The translations under genes and the position numbers were made by a program. Shown here piece by piece: positions 1 through 8,172 of a DNA stretch of 39,268 bases. This DNA is from Acidobacteriota bacterium (lineage in GTDB: Bacteria > Acidobacteriota > Terriglobia > 2-12-FULL-54-10): assembly GCA_022567475.1 (NCBI GenBank), contig JADFGZ010000003.1, positions 1 through 39,268 on the forward strand, written 5' to 3'. Every line of letters begins with the position of its first letter. The first letter of the stretch is position 1. The notes beneath the pieces were generated by a model, which was not told the origin of the DNA, searched no databases, and saw only the letters and a program-made list of their open reading frames with translations.

Positions 1-10
1 GACCCCGTCA

Positions 11-24
11 AACCGTGCCCTGAC
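11..24. repeat. Edge copy of the 'cgtgccctgac' palindromic repeat
   Basis: The first bases of the window contain 'aaccgtgccctgac', the same end sequence as the elements at 10791-10937 and 32724-32894. Only one end lies inside the window, so the size of this copy cannot be judged. It sits just downstream of the stop codon of the minus-strand transporter gene. Confidence 0.55.
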
Positions 25-62
25 GAGAGCGTACTATGGAATACACAAACTCTGAAACAGGT

Positions 63-1541
63 CTAGCTCCGAAAGAACTCGATTCGGAATATCCTCGCCA
101 AGATCAGTAAGGCGGTCAGCCCGGTGAACACCGCCAGACTCCCCCAGGCACACCATGTCGCCACAGCGGATGGATAAAACCGTTTGTCCTCCTTGGGTAT
201 TACGGTGAAGCAATAGTACAGGTTCAAGAAGAACACAACGGGCGCGATGAAGAAGGCCAGCGCTGAGGCCACCAGGACCAGCCACACCGGCCTGGGCGCG
301 CCCGCGATGATCGATACGGCAGCGATCAGGGAGAACAACATCGTCGCGCGGTAGATGTTGTATTCCGAGTACCATCGGCTGCGATGCTCCGTTGTAAGCT
401 CGTCCCGGGCGATCCCGCGCAGCCGGGCCGTGCCCCGGAACAGATTCCGGCAGCACGCCCCAACCACCCGCGGCCAGCCGTCAAAGTAGTTGAACGCGGT
501 GGAAAAAGTCGCAGCGAACGCTCCCAAGAAAAATACGATCATCATCCAGGGACCCACGCTTGCGGTGAAGATCTTTGCGATCTCCCCCATCACCCCGGAT
601 CCCTCCACCGCGCTGGGGTGGAGCCAGACGGCGGCGAGGAAGAGAAAGACGCAGGCAATAAAAAAGGAGACGATGTGTCCGAGGCGGAAATCCCACAAGC
701 CGATCTGGAACCACCGCCGGCAGTATTCAAGAGCATGAGGAGGGACCCGCGAGGTATCCACCGCGAGGTCTTCTTTTTTGGAAGTCAGCGGGTCAAACGG
801 TTTGGCTGCTCCGCTCTTCTCCAGTTGTTCCCGGATTCTTCCCATTCCCACGCGCTTGGCCTTCCCCCACTCGGAAGCCTGTAGTGACACGTCCATCCCG
901 GTGGGCAGCAGGCCGAGAAACGCAGCAATCACCAGCCAGGAGCCCGGAGGCGCATCCAGCATGAAAAAATGTCCCATCGCCGACCAGGGCGCTGGCTCAA
1001 CCAGGTAAACGGCCAGGGTGGAAACAAAGAGTATCCCCGCCAGGATTTTGGTGACCGTTTCGATGGCCGCATACTTGCCGCGCAGGATGATGGCGACCGA
1101 GAGCATCCCCAGCAGGGAGCCATACACCGCCATGGGAACGTCCAGCCCCAGATATTCATTGAAGAGGAAGAAGAGCACGGCCGAGGCGGCAATGAGCCTG
1201 CCGGCCTGGCCCACAACGCATTGCAGCAAGGTCGTGCCCAGCACGTACCACAACGGCCAGCGCTTCCAGGCCGTGGCATAGGCGTCCAGCATGCTTTTCC
1301 CGGTGGCATGCGTGAACCGAAAGGCCATCTCGAAGCCGTAGTATTTGAATACGTAGGCGATGGGGATGCACCACAGCAAGGCGTACTCGAACCGTCCGCC
1401 CGCCACCGGCGCTGTGATCAGATGACTGGTCCCGATGCCGGTCATCATCAAGATCATGCCGGGGCCGAACTCCTTCGCCAAGCCCCGGAGGGTCAGCGTC
1501 GGGAGCACCAAATTTTGGAGAGCTTCTGGGTCTTTCGCCAT
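63..1541 (-). CDS. NRAMP-family-like membrane transporter with non-canonical metal site
   Basis: A 492-residue hydrophobic protein with roughly ten or more membrane segments. The N-terminal stretch beginning GPGMILMM aligns without gaps to TM1 of Nramp/MntH proton-coupled Mn/Fe transporters, ending in an AGGRFEYALLW block (canonical: AG..FGY.LLW). At the metal-binding DPGN position it reads GTSH. In the TM6 region the canonical MPH stretch is replaced by TGM within 'LLPTGMDVSLQ'. The fold call is therefore reasonable but manganese or iron transport is not supported; it may move another substrate. The ATG start has a 'taggaac' Shine-Dalgarno-like stretch upstream. It is the last gene of the minus-strand series, 63 bases after the ketopantoate reductase gene. 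A hydrophilic insertion (around residues 230-265) separates membrane segments. Confidence 0.72.
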   Translation of the reverse strand: MAKDPEALQNLVLPTLTLRGLAKEFGPGMILMMTGIGTSHLITAPVAGGRFEYALLWCIPIAYVFKYYGFEMAFRFTHATGKSMLDAYATAWKRWPLWYVLGTTLLQCVVGQAGRLIAASAVLFFLFNEYLGLDVPMAVYGSLLGMLSVAIILRGKYAAIETVTKILAGILFVSTLAVYLVEPAPWSAMGHFFMLDAPPGSWLVIAAFLGLLPTGMDVSLQASEWGKAKRVGMGRIREQLEKSGAAKPFDPLTSKKEDLAVDTSRVPPHALEYCRRWFQIGLWDFRLGHIVSFFIACVFLFLAAVWLHPSAVEGSGVMGEIAKIFTASVGPWMMIVFFLGAFAATFSTAFNYFDGWPRVVGACCRNLFRGTARLRGIARDELTTEHRSRWYSEYNIYRATMLFSLIAAVSIIAGAPRPVWLVLVASALAFFIAPVVFFLNLYYCFTVIPKEDKRFYPSAVATWCAWGSLAVFTGLTALLILARIFRIEFFRS

Positions 1542-1604
1542 GTGCGTTCCTAAAAGGATGCCTCGAAAAAGATGAAACGGAGCACAGTTTTGCTCACCCG
1601 GCGC

Positions 1605-2573
1605 TCACCCGGCAAGGCGGGCGCGCAGCTTGACGAGCGCCAGCACCACGTCGATCGTAGGCGTCGGCACGCTGACGAGCCGGCCCATCTCGGCCACGGC
1701 GGCGACGAGCGCGTCGATCTCCATTGGCCGTCCTTTTTCCAGGTCTTGCAGCATCGATGTTTTGTGCGCTCCCACATCGGCTGCCCAGCCGATGCGCGTC
1801 TCCACGTCCACCGTAAACTTCACGCCGAGCGCGGCCGCCACCGCTTCCGCCTCCACCATCATGTCGCGAATCACCCGGCGCGTTGCTGCCTCGCCCGTGA
1901 TCTGCTCCAGGGTGGCGAGCGTGAGAACGCTGACGGGATTGAAGGAGAGATTTCCCCACAGCTTGAGCCATATGTCGTCGCGGATTTTCTTTCGGACCGG
2001 AGCCTTGAAACCGGATTGGGTGAAAGCCTCGCTCAGCGCAACAATGCGCTCGGACCTGGAGCCGTCCGGCTCTCCCAGCATGAAGCGCTTGCCGTCGATG
2101 TGCTGCACGACGCCCGGCTCGACGATCTCGCAGGAGGGATAGACGACGCAGCCGATCGCCCGCTCCGGCCCCAGCGTATTCCGGATGCGCCCGCCCGGAT
2201 CGACGCTCTCTAAATGCCGGCCCTCCCAAGGACCGGGAAGCTTGAAGAAATACCACCAGGGGATGCCGTTCTGCGCGGTCACGACGGCGGTGCCGGGTCC
2301 CAGCAGCGGCGCCATCTTGTCCACGACCGCAGAAACAGAGTGGGACTTCAGGGTGAGGATGACGCAGTCTTGCGGGCCTGCCTCGGCGGGGTTGTCGGTG
2401 CAGTTCACCTGCGCAACTTTTTTCTCGCCGCCAATCAACAGCGTCAGGCCGTTCGCCCGCATCGCTTCCAGATGCGGTCCGCGGGCGATCAGCGTGACTT
2501 CCACTCCGCCCAGCGCCAGCTCGGCGCCCAGGTAGCCGCCGATGGCCCCGGCCCCGTAAATGCAGATTTTCAT
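1605..2573 (-). CDS. panE: 2-dehydropantoate 2-reductase (ketopantoate reductase family)
   Basis: 322 residues, the usual length for PanE/ApbA enzymes, which reduce 2-dehydropantoate to pantoate with NADPH in coenzyme A synthesis. The Rossmann motif GAGAIGG is at residues 7-13, the QNG motif at 101-103, and the catalytic-lysine region 'IWLKLWGNLSFNP' has K204, N208 and N212 as expected. The start overlaps the stop of the upstream acyl-CoA synthetase gene in an ATGA (2570-2573), which suggests translational coupling. The neighbourhood is catabolic rather than vitamin biosynthetic, and PanE-family paralogs often act on other 2-keto acids, so the substrate is uncertain although the family is clear. 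Confidence 0.85.
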   Translation of the reverse strand: MKICIYGAGAIGGYLGAELALGGVEVTLIARGPHLEAMRANGLTLLIGGEKKVAQVNCTDNPAEAGPQDCVILTLKSHSVSAVVDKMAPLLGPGTAVVTAQNGIPWWYFFKLPGPWEGRHLESVDPGGRIRNTLGPERAIGCVVYPSCEIVEPGVVQHIDGKRFMLGEPDGSRSERIVALSEAFTQSGFKAPVRKKIRDDIWLKLWGNLSFNPVSVLTLATLEQITGEAATRRVIRDMMVEAEAVAAALGVKFTVDVETRIGWAADVGAHKTSMLQDLEKGRPMEIDALVAAVAEMGRLVSVPTPTIDVVLALVKLRARLAG

Positions 2574-4105
2574 CTCTTGTTTCGAACCAGTCCCAGCTTT
2601 TCGGCCAGCCCGATGCGCTGCAGCTTGCCGGTAGGTCCTTTGGGTATCTCGCCGAGGAAGAGCACACGGCGGGGCACCTTGAAACCCGCCAGCCGCTGGG
2701 CCACAAATTCCCGTATCTCTTTTTCGGTGGCTGCCGCGCCCGGATGCAGGATGAGCGCTGCGGCTACGTCCTCTCCCAGCTTGTCATGGGGCATCGCGAA
2801 GGTCACGGCCTGGAGGACCGCGGGATGGTCCAGAAGTATTTCATCCACCTCGCGCGGCGATATTTTTTCGCCGCCCCGGTTGATTATCTCCTTCAAGCGG
2901 CCGGTCAGACGAAGATACCCCGCCTCGTCTATCGTTCCCTCATCGCCGGTGCGGAACCAGCCGTTTGTGAAACCCGCGGCGTTGGCCTCCGGATTGTTCT
3001 GATATCCCAGGGTGACGTTGGGTCCCCGGATCACCACCTCCCCGACGCTTCCTGACGGCAGGAGCCGCCCGTCCTTGTCCATGATCGAGACCTCCGGCCC
3101 TGCCGCCACACCCACCGAGCCCGGCTTGCGCTCGCGCGGGGGCAGAGGATTGCTGGTCATCTGGTGCGCCGCCTCCGTCATGCCATAGGACTCGATCACC
3201 GGGGCATGAAACGTTTCTTCCAAAGCCTGCATCACCCGGGGCGGCAAGGAAGCCGACGAGGAGCGGATCAATCGCAGGCGGGCGGCCTCGACAACTTCCC
3301 GGTTGCGCGCCGCACGCTCCAGAATGGTTTGATGCATGGTGGGCACCGCCGTATACCAGGACGGGGTGGCTTCCTGCAACCAGGAGAAAAACTTCAGCCC
3401 GTTGAAACCCGGCGTGCAGAAGACCGAAGCCCCTGCTCCGAGCGAGCTCAGCACCGCCGCGATCAAGCCGTGAATATGGAACAACGGCATCACGTTCAGG
3501 CAGCGGTCGCCGGGACCGAGCGCCAGGCTTCGGGCCACGCTGGCTGCCGAGGCGCAAATGTTTTGCTGGCTCAAGGGAACCAATTTAGGGCGTGAGGTGG
3601 TGCCCGAGGTGTGCAGCACAAGGGCAATGTCGCCCGATTCCGCCATTCCGCCCCGGGAAGGTCCATCACCCGCCGGGCTCCCGCTTATATCAAACAACCC
3701 GGAGGCGGCCCCGGAGGGGATGGTTAATTCGGCAACACGGATCCCGTGTTTGCGGGCCACGGCGCGAGCCGGCGTTTCGCTGCCCGCCTCCACGAGCAGA
3801 AGTTTTGCCTTGAGGTCGGAAAGGTAAAACTCGAACTCTTCCTCGCGATATGCCGGGTTCAGGGGAGCGGTCGTGGCTGCGGCGGCGACCGACAGAAAGG
3901 CGGTCGCCATTTCCGGACCGTTGGGCAGCACGATAGCTACCGGATCGTTTCGCCCGATACCCAGTTGGTTCAGTCTGCGAACCGTGCCGGCGACATGCTT
4001 CCGCAAACCGGCATAGGTCAGCGACGGGCGGCCGGGCGCGGCGATGGCTACCGCTTCGTCCGCTCCTGGTTGCAGCAGGTCTGTAACGGTTTTCGCTGCT
4101 GACAT
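2570..4105 (-). CDS. AMP-dependent acyl-CoA synthetase, oxalyl-CoA synthetase (AAE3/Pcs60)-like
   Basis: An ANL-superfamily adenylating enzyme of 511 residues that should activate a carboxylic acid to its CoA thioester with ATP. The ATP-binding motif HTSGTTSRPK is at about residues 165-174, the ESYGMTEA motif at 305-312, and the C-terminal PTGK lysine motif near residue 495. The segments 'YTAVPTMHQ' and 'IRSSSASLPP' resemble plant and yeast oxalate-CoA ligases, so a small dicarboxylate substrate is plausible. I chose ATG 4105 over the in-frame ATG 36 bases upstream because GGAG lies 9 bases before it and the extra 12 residues lack family similarity. It overlaps panE by four bases. A 12-bp tandem repeat lies about 95 bases upstream. 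Confidence 0.82.
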   Translation of the reverse strand: MSAAKTVTDLLQPGADEAVAIAAPGRPSLTYAGLRKHVAGTVRRLNQLGIGRNDPVAIVLPNGPEMATAFLSVAAAATTAPLNPAYREEEFEFYLSDLKAKLLLVEAGSETPARAVARKHGIRVAELTIPSGAASGLFDISGSPAGDGPSRGGMAESGDIALVLHTSGTTSRPKLVPLSQQNICASAASVARSLALGPGDRCLNVMPLFHIHGLIAAVLSSLGAGASVFCTPGFNGLKFFSWLQEATPSWYTAVPTMHQTILERAARNREVVEAARLRLIRSSSASLPPRVMQALEETFHAPVIESYGMTEAAHQMTSNPLPPRERKPGSVGVAAGPEVSIMDKDGRLLPSGSVGEVVIRGPNVTLGYQNNPEANAAGFTNGWFRTGDEGTIDEAGYLRLTGRLKEIINRGGEKISPREVDEILLDHPAVLQAVTFAMPHDKLGEDVAAALILHPGAAATEKEIREFVAQRLAGFKVPRRVLFLGEIPKGPTGKLQRIGLAEKLGLVRNKR

Positions 4106-4198
4106 AGTCGAGTGCTCCGCCGAACATTGCACATTGCGCATTCGGCTGCATAGGCAAAGGGCTTTGTACCACAGATCGTTTCCCTACTCTACAACAAA

Positions 4199-4222
4199 CC
4201 TGCAATACGGCCTGCAATACGG
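4199..4222. repeat. 12-bp tandem duplication upstream of the acyl-CoA synthetase
   Basis: Two perfect adjacent copies of 'cctgcaatacgg' lie between the stop of the dioxygenase gene and the start of the acyl-CoA synthetase gene. Spacing near one helical turn would suit paired operator half-sites, but replication slippage explains it equally well. Confidence 0.7.
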
Positions 4223-4254
4223 ATTGTTCGGGTCGGTTGCTCCTGGATTCACGC

Positions 4255-5340
4255 TTACTTCCGTCCCAAGGGAGTGGGCGTCAAGGGAGCCGCCGCCTGC
4301 TGCAAGGAATTCTCCGGCTCTTCCCGGTACAAACCCAGCGCCTGAAATACGGGAGTGTCGTTTACGGAGAACAGAATGGCTGCGTCCGTCTTCGAGCGGT
4401 TGATGTGCCGGTGCCAGCTCCAATTGGGGACGGCAAAAGAATCGTGCCGGTTCCATTCCAGCCGCTCGTCGCCCACTACGGTTTCGCCTTCTCCTCGCAC
4501 CACAAAATAAACGGCGCTGGAGATGTGCCGGTGAGCCTGCGTGCTCTCCCCCGGCCGCAACATCTGCACCCAGCATCCCAGCGTCGGCAGCGCGGGGCCA
4601 CCCGTCATGGGGTTCACATACTCCAGGGAGAGGCCATCATATGCGCTTCCTTCCAGGTGCGCCATTTTTTGGAGCAGCTTCTCCGTCTCGCTCCACGGAT
4701 AACGCAGCGGCGGTTGCCGGGCACCTGCCTGCTCCGGAACGTAGTCGCCCTCACCGGACCGCTTCGCCTGCTGGCGTTTTTCCCCGTACGGCTCGTAGAA
4801 CGTTGCGTTCAGCGCCGCAATCAGCGAGGCGTCGAGAACATCCAGCCAGATGATGTTTTCTCCGCTTTTGTTGTGATGATCGTGCCAACTCCACTGCGGG
4901 GTCAGAATCAAATCGTAGTTTTCCATGGGGCAGACCTCGCCGTCGACGACGGTGTATGCCTGCTTGCTCCCTGCGACCACAAAGCGAAGCGCTGCGATGG
5001 TATGCCGGTGAGCCCAGGCGATCTCCCCCGGCCTCACCATTTGCAGCCCCATGCGGATGGTGTGGGTGGCTCCTCCCCGCTCCAGCCCCGGGTTCATGAA
5101 GCCCAGGTGGCGACGGGCCGTGAAACTTTCCGGCAGCACATTGCACGCTTCCAGCAGCAGCGGATGGACTGCGGACCATTTCCAGACGTAAGGGCTCCCT
5201 GCCGGTTTCGGCCCGCCTATCGTTTGGACCAGCAGTTCATCGGCCTTCCACTGGCCGCGCATATGGTGCTTTGCTAATTCTGCGTCGAATTGTTCGAGGG
5301 ATTTCTTTTCGTCTGGCGGCACGGATGGATTTATAAGCAA
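4255..5340 (-). CDS. Gentisate 1,2-dioxygenase-like bicupin
   Basis: 361 residues with two cupin barrels, the arrangement of gentisate 1,2-dioxygenase, an Fe(II) enzyme that opens the ring of 2,5-dihydroxybenzoate to maleylpyruvate. The N-terminal cupin has the metal-binding pattern AHRH at 110-113 and WHDH at 152-155; the second cupin repeats it with AHRH at 269-272 and WHRH at 309-312. The segment 'DAELAKHHMRGQW' is typical of the family N-terminus, so the TTG at 5340 is the likely start although no good ribosome binding site is visible. A fumarylacetoacetase-family gene (27566) could act later in the same pathway but is far away. Salicylate or hydroxynaphthoate ring cleavage are alternatives. 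Confidence 0.85.
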   Translation of the reverse strand: MLINPSVPPDEKKSLEQFDAELAKHHMRGQWKADELLVQTIGGPKPAGSPYVWKWSAVHPLLLEACNVLPESFTARRHLGFMNPGLERGGATHTIRMGLQMVRPGEIAWAHRHTIAALRFVVAGSKQAYTVVDGEVCPMENYDLILTPQWSWHDHHNKSGENIIWLDVLDASLIAALNATFYEPYGEKRQQAKRSGEGDYVPEQAGARQPPLRYPWSETEKLLQKMAHLEGSAYDGLSLEYVNPMTGGPALPTLGCWVQMLRPGESTQAHRHISSAVYFVVRGEGETVVGDERLEWNRHDSFAVPNWSWHRHINRSKTDAAILFSVNDTPVFQALGLYREEPENSLQQAAAPLTPTPLGRK

Positions 5341-5397
5341 GGCGTTTTACACCAACTCTGAAATTCCGCTAACCGCGCGCAGACCTGCTCACGCGGT

Positions 5398-5952
5398 TCA
5401 GTTGCGACCGCCAACCGGCGCTTTCCAATCCGGCCGTGGGTCCGGAACAAATCCATTGCGATTCGGCATCCGGACCTTCGGCAGGCTCGCGGCGTCCATG
5501 ACATCGGTTTCTTGAATGATGCTATTTCGATACAGGAGAAAAGCGGTCAGGGCATATACCTGGTCCGGTGCGAGCGATCCAGGATTATCCACCGGCATAG
5601 CGCGGTTGATGTAATCCCAGATCGTCGTGGCAAATGGCCAGTAGCTTCCAACCGTCTTTACAGGCCGATTGGTGTTCAGTGTTCCCTGGCCTCCCACCAA
5701 GCGATTGAACGGCCCTTCCGTTCCCGTCTGCCCGTGGCACGCCGCACACCGTGCTGCGTAGATCGTGGCGCCTTCTTTCGCGGTTCCTTTTCCCGGCGGA
5801 AGTTCCTTACCCTCGGGTCCAATGGCGATGTCCCACGCCCGAATTTCTTCCGCGCTCGGCGTTCTGCCCAAGCCATAGGCGGGCGACTGCGCCTGCGCTG
5901 CGGCACAGACAGCCACAAAAACTGCCATGACCAAAAAATCAGACCAGCGCAT
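5398..5952 (-). CDS. Monoheme cytochrome c subunit of sulfite dehydrogenase (SoxD/SorB-like)
   Basis: A secreted cytochrome c of 184 residues. A signal peptide (about 1-22, ending AAAQAQ) is followed by one heme motif CAACH and a likely axial methionine in 'RAMPVDNPG'. The companion gene immediately upstream is the SoxC-like molybdoenzyme, overlapping by 14 bases, so this subunit should take electrons from sulfite oxidation in the periplasm. With one heme it resembles SorB or a short SoxD rather than the diheme Paracoccus SoxD. ATG 5952 was chosen because GGGAG lies 8 bases before it; a further in-frame ATG 18 bases upstream lacks this. The C-terminal 45 residues follow the cytochrome fold as a proline-rich tail. 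Confidence 0.85.
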   Translation of the reverse strand: MRWSDFLVMAVFVAVCAAAQAQSPAYGLGRTPSAEEIRAWDIAIGPEGKELPPGKGTAKEGATIYAARCAACHGQTGTEGPFNRLVGGQGTLNTNRPVKTVGSYWPFATTIWDYINRAMPVDNPGSLAPDQVYALTAFLLYRNSIIQETDVMDAASLPKVRMPNRNGFVPDPRPDWKAPVGGRN

Positions 5953-7159
5953 TTCGCACGCTCCCGTCACGGTTGATCTTCCAGGCTTGAATGTGGTTAT
6001 GGTGATAGTTGTAGTTGGTTCCCCGGACCCGGATCAGCTCGTCCACGGTCGGCTGAAACCCGCCCTGCTCATCGATGCAGCGGGACTGCACCACGGCCTC
6101 GCCGCCGTCCCATTTCCAGGCGAAGCGAAACCGGGTATGCGCGAATCGCAGCACCGGCTCCTGCAGTTGGGCGTCCTGCCAGTTTGCGCCGCCGTCGGTG
6201 GATACTTCCACCCTGCGGATTGCGCCCCTGCCGGACCAAGCCAGGCCCGTGATTTCGTAGAATCCGGGGCCCGGCAGATTCCCTCCGCCGGAAGGAAATG
6301 TGATGACTGATTTAGGGTCCATCTCAAAGGTGAACTGGCGCGCGCGGCCATCCGGCAGCAGGTCGGTGTAGCGGGAAGTTTCCTCTCTGGTCATGTAGGG
6401 CTGGTCCACCACCTGGATTTGCCGCAGCCACTTGATGCTGATGTTTCCTTCCCATCCGGGGATCAGCAGCCGTAACGGGTAGCCCTGCTCAGGACGAAGC
6501 GCCCCGCCGTTTTGCCCGTAGGCCACCAGAATGTCGTCCATGGCTTTGGTGAGCGGTATGCTCCGCGTCATTTTGGCTGCGTCGGCGCCCTCCGCAACCA
6601 GCCAGCTTGCCTCCCTTTGCACCCCCGCCTCTTGGAGCAACAGCGACAGCGGGACCCCCGTCCATTCGCTGCAACTGGTCATGCCGTGGGTTTGCTGGGC
6701 TGTCTCCGCGTTCCCCCGGCGCGGATTGCGGCTATTCCCCGAGCATTCGAGGAAATAGATCCGCGAGATGGAAGGCAGGCGCTCCAACTCCGCCACGGTA
6801 AAAATCAGCGGGCGATCCACCAGGCCGTGGATCAGGAGACGATGCCGACGGGGGTCGATCTCCGGGACACGGGCGTGGTGGCGTTCAAAATGAAGCATCG
6901 ACGGCGTGATAATTCCTTTTGAGTCTTGCAGCGGAGTCCGCGACGAAGTCACGCGGCCCGTGGAAGAATCAGACCATATGCGCGCCGAGGCTTCAAAACG
7001 TGATCGCTCGCCCATCGCGCTCACAAAGCCAGCCGAGCGATGGGCGGGGTTCTCGGGGCCGGGGCCGGGCGTTTGCCCGCTTGCAGATCGCACTGTCCCG
7101 GCGACCAATCCGGTTAGTATAGCGCCATCCTGCAAGAAACGCCGGCGGCTGGATTTCAT
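5939..7159 (-). CDS. soxC: Sulfite dehydrogenase molybdopterin subunit (SoxC-like)
   Basis: A periplasmic sulfite-oxidase-family molybdoenzyme of 406 residues. It begins with a twin-arginine signal (SRRRFLQDG), consistent with folded, cofactor-loaded export. The molybdenum-ligating cysteine lies in 'YFLECSGNS' (Cys139 counted from this start), followed by an oxidoreductase molybdopterin domain and a C-terminal dimerisation domain with 'EVSTDGGANWQDAQL'. It has no b-type heme domain, as expected for SoxC or SorA. ATG 7159 puts the Tat motif at residues 4-8; a GTG nine bases upstream is nearer to GGAGG and is an alternative. The cytochrome c gene overlaps its end. No other sox genes (XYZAB) are present, so stand-alone sulfite detoxification is likely. 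Confidence 0.9.
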   Translation of the reverse strand: MKSSRRRFLQDGAILTGLVAGTVRSASGQTPGPGPENPAHRSAGFVSAMGERSRFEASARIWSDSSTGRVTSSRTPLQDSKGIITPSMLHFERHHARVPEIDPRRHRLLIHGLVDRPLIFTVAELERLPSISRIYFLECSGNSRNPRRGNAETAQQTHGMTSCSEWTGVPLSLLLQEAGVQREASWLVAEGADAAKMTRSIPLTKAMDDILVAYGQNGGALRPEQGYPLRLLIPGWEGNISIKWLRQIQVVDQPYMTREETSRYTDLLPDGRARQFTFEMDPKSVITFPSGGGNLPGPGFYEITGLAWSGRGAIRRVEVSTDGGANWQDAQLQEPVLRFAHTRFRFAWKWDGGEAVVQSRCIDEQGGFQPTVDELIRVRGTNYNYHHNHIQAWKINRDGSVRNALV

Positions 7160-7213
7160 GGTGTTCACGTGTCCTCCGGTGATCGGTTGGTTAGGTTCGA
7201 GCACAAAAGACGA

Positions 7214-7249
7214 TTCGGGTCGCAATGCGGGTCACAATTCGGGTCAAGG
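7214..7249. repeat. Three 12-bp tandem repeats upstream of soxC
   Basis: On the minus strand three near-identical units in a row (TGACCCGAATTG, TGACCCGCATTG, CGACCCGAATCG) start about 55 bases before the soxC start. The exact 12-bp period and position between gene ends suggest an operator or a slippage-born tract. No convincing -10 box was found next to it. Confidence 0.65.
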
Positions 7250-7326
7250 AAATGAAATGTTGGAACTTTCCGCATTTTTTAGGCCGCCAACCCATCCAAG
7301 TTCTTCGAAGACTGTATCGGAAAAAA

Positions 7327-8169
7327 CTAAAAAATCTCCGGGAAATAAAACGTCAGCACCGCATTGAGCCGCATGTCGGCGACGATCAACTCTTTGTTCT
7401 TGGGGTCCAGCGCGATTCCGCGCGGCTTCTTGATGACGCTTCTATCTCCGGCGAGCTTCCAGCGCGCCGGAACGTCGCCGTCGTCGTAGATGCTCCAGAC
7501 ACCGATATAGACGCCCTCCGGCTCCAGCACCCCGTAGGAGTTCCCCGTCTGGGCCGCCACGATCCAGCCCTTGGGCGGATAGATCAGAATCTGGTTCATA
7601 TTGCCGATCTCCGCCTTCGGTCCCATGATGATTCTCTGGGGCTTGACGTTTCCGTTGTCGGTGCGGTTGAAGATCAGCAGCGCCCCCTGACCGTTGTTGT
7701 AGCTTCTGTGGGTTCCGGCCACGATGACGTTATGCACCGGGTCCACGGCGATCGCTTGCGCTCTGTAGAGCGTGGTGTCGGGGCCTTCGATGATCCGCAG
7801 CGGCGGCACGTCGCCGTTTCCCGTCCGCGGATACACCAAAATCTTTTCCCCGGCGGGGACGAAGATTTCATCGTGGACCGGATCGACGTCCAGGCGGTCC
7901 ACTCCGCCCGCCGCCGCGCCCGTTCCCTGCAACAGCGTATGTGGCCCCTGAATGATGCGAATCGGCGCTTCTTCTCCGTCGGCGCCTCCCCGGAAAACCA
8001 GGATCGCCTGGGCGAAAGGGTTCGGCACAATTATTTCATCGTGGACCGCGTCGTAGCGGATGTCGTGCATGGTGCGGGCCAGGCGGGTTGCCTGACCGGC
8101 CAGCAAGCGGGTGGGCTTCGCATTTTCCTCCGCCAGCCTGGCGAAGATCGCAATCTGCGGATGGGCCAC
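7327..8169 (-). CDS. C-terminal half of TGA-interrupted beta-propeller protein
   Basis: 280 codons that continue in the same reading frame directly after the TGA at 8170-8172. The sequence consists of beta-propeller blades of the type 'DPVHDEIFVP...ILVYPRTGNGDVPPLRIIEGP', identical in style to the upstream segment. The blade that begins 'YDSKREEILVPN' upstream of the TGA is completed here by 'PQIAIFARLAEENAKP', so this is not an independent gene. The GTG immediately after the TGA has no ribosome binding site at a useful distance. It ends with a clean 'LTFYFPEIF' and a stop about 167 bases before the soxC start, so readthrough product and soxC may be co-transcribed. Expression of this half depends on UGA being decoded. 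Confidence 0.7.
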   Translation of the reverse strand: MAHPQIAIFARLAEENAKPTRLLAGQATRLARTMHDIRYDAVHDEIIVPNPFAQAILVFRGGADGEEAPIRIIQGPHTLLQGTGAAAGGVDRLDVDPVHDEIFVPAGEKILVYPRTGNGDVPPLRIIEGPDTTLYRAQAIAVDPVHNVIVAGTHRSYNNGQGALLIFNRTDNGNVKPQRIIMGPKAEIGNMNQILIYPPKGWIVAAQTGNSYGVLEPEGVYIGVWSIYDDGDVPARWKLAGDRSVIKKPRGIALDPKNKELIVADMRLNAVLTFYFPEIF

Positions 8170-8172
8170 TCA
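8128..8172 (-). other. In-frame TGA with SECIS-like hairpin (candidate recoding site)
   Basis: TGA occupies 8172-8170 on the minus strand. In the RNA, the stretch from 8146 to 8128 can form an 8-bp stem (CUUCGCCA / UGGCGGAG, one G-U) with loop GGC. The first loop base is the 32nd nucleotide after the UGA and is a G, which satisfies the loose bacterial SECIS model (apical loop 16-37 nt away, G among its first two bases). The hairpin overlaps coding sequence, as bacterial SECIS elements do. A stop mutation or sequencing error gives the same reading frame pattern. Confidence 0.4.

Noticed and set aside
1594-2706. 370-codon frame overlapping panE on the same strand
   Set aside because: The Rossmann and catalytic motifs of ketopantoate reductase are in the other frame; this one is an Arg-rich shadow.
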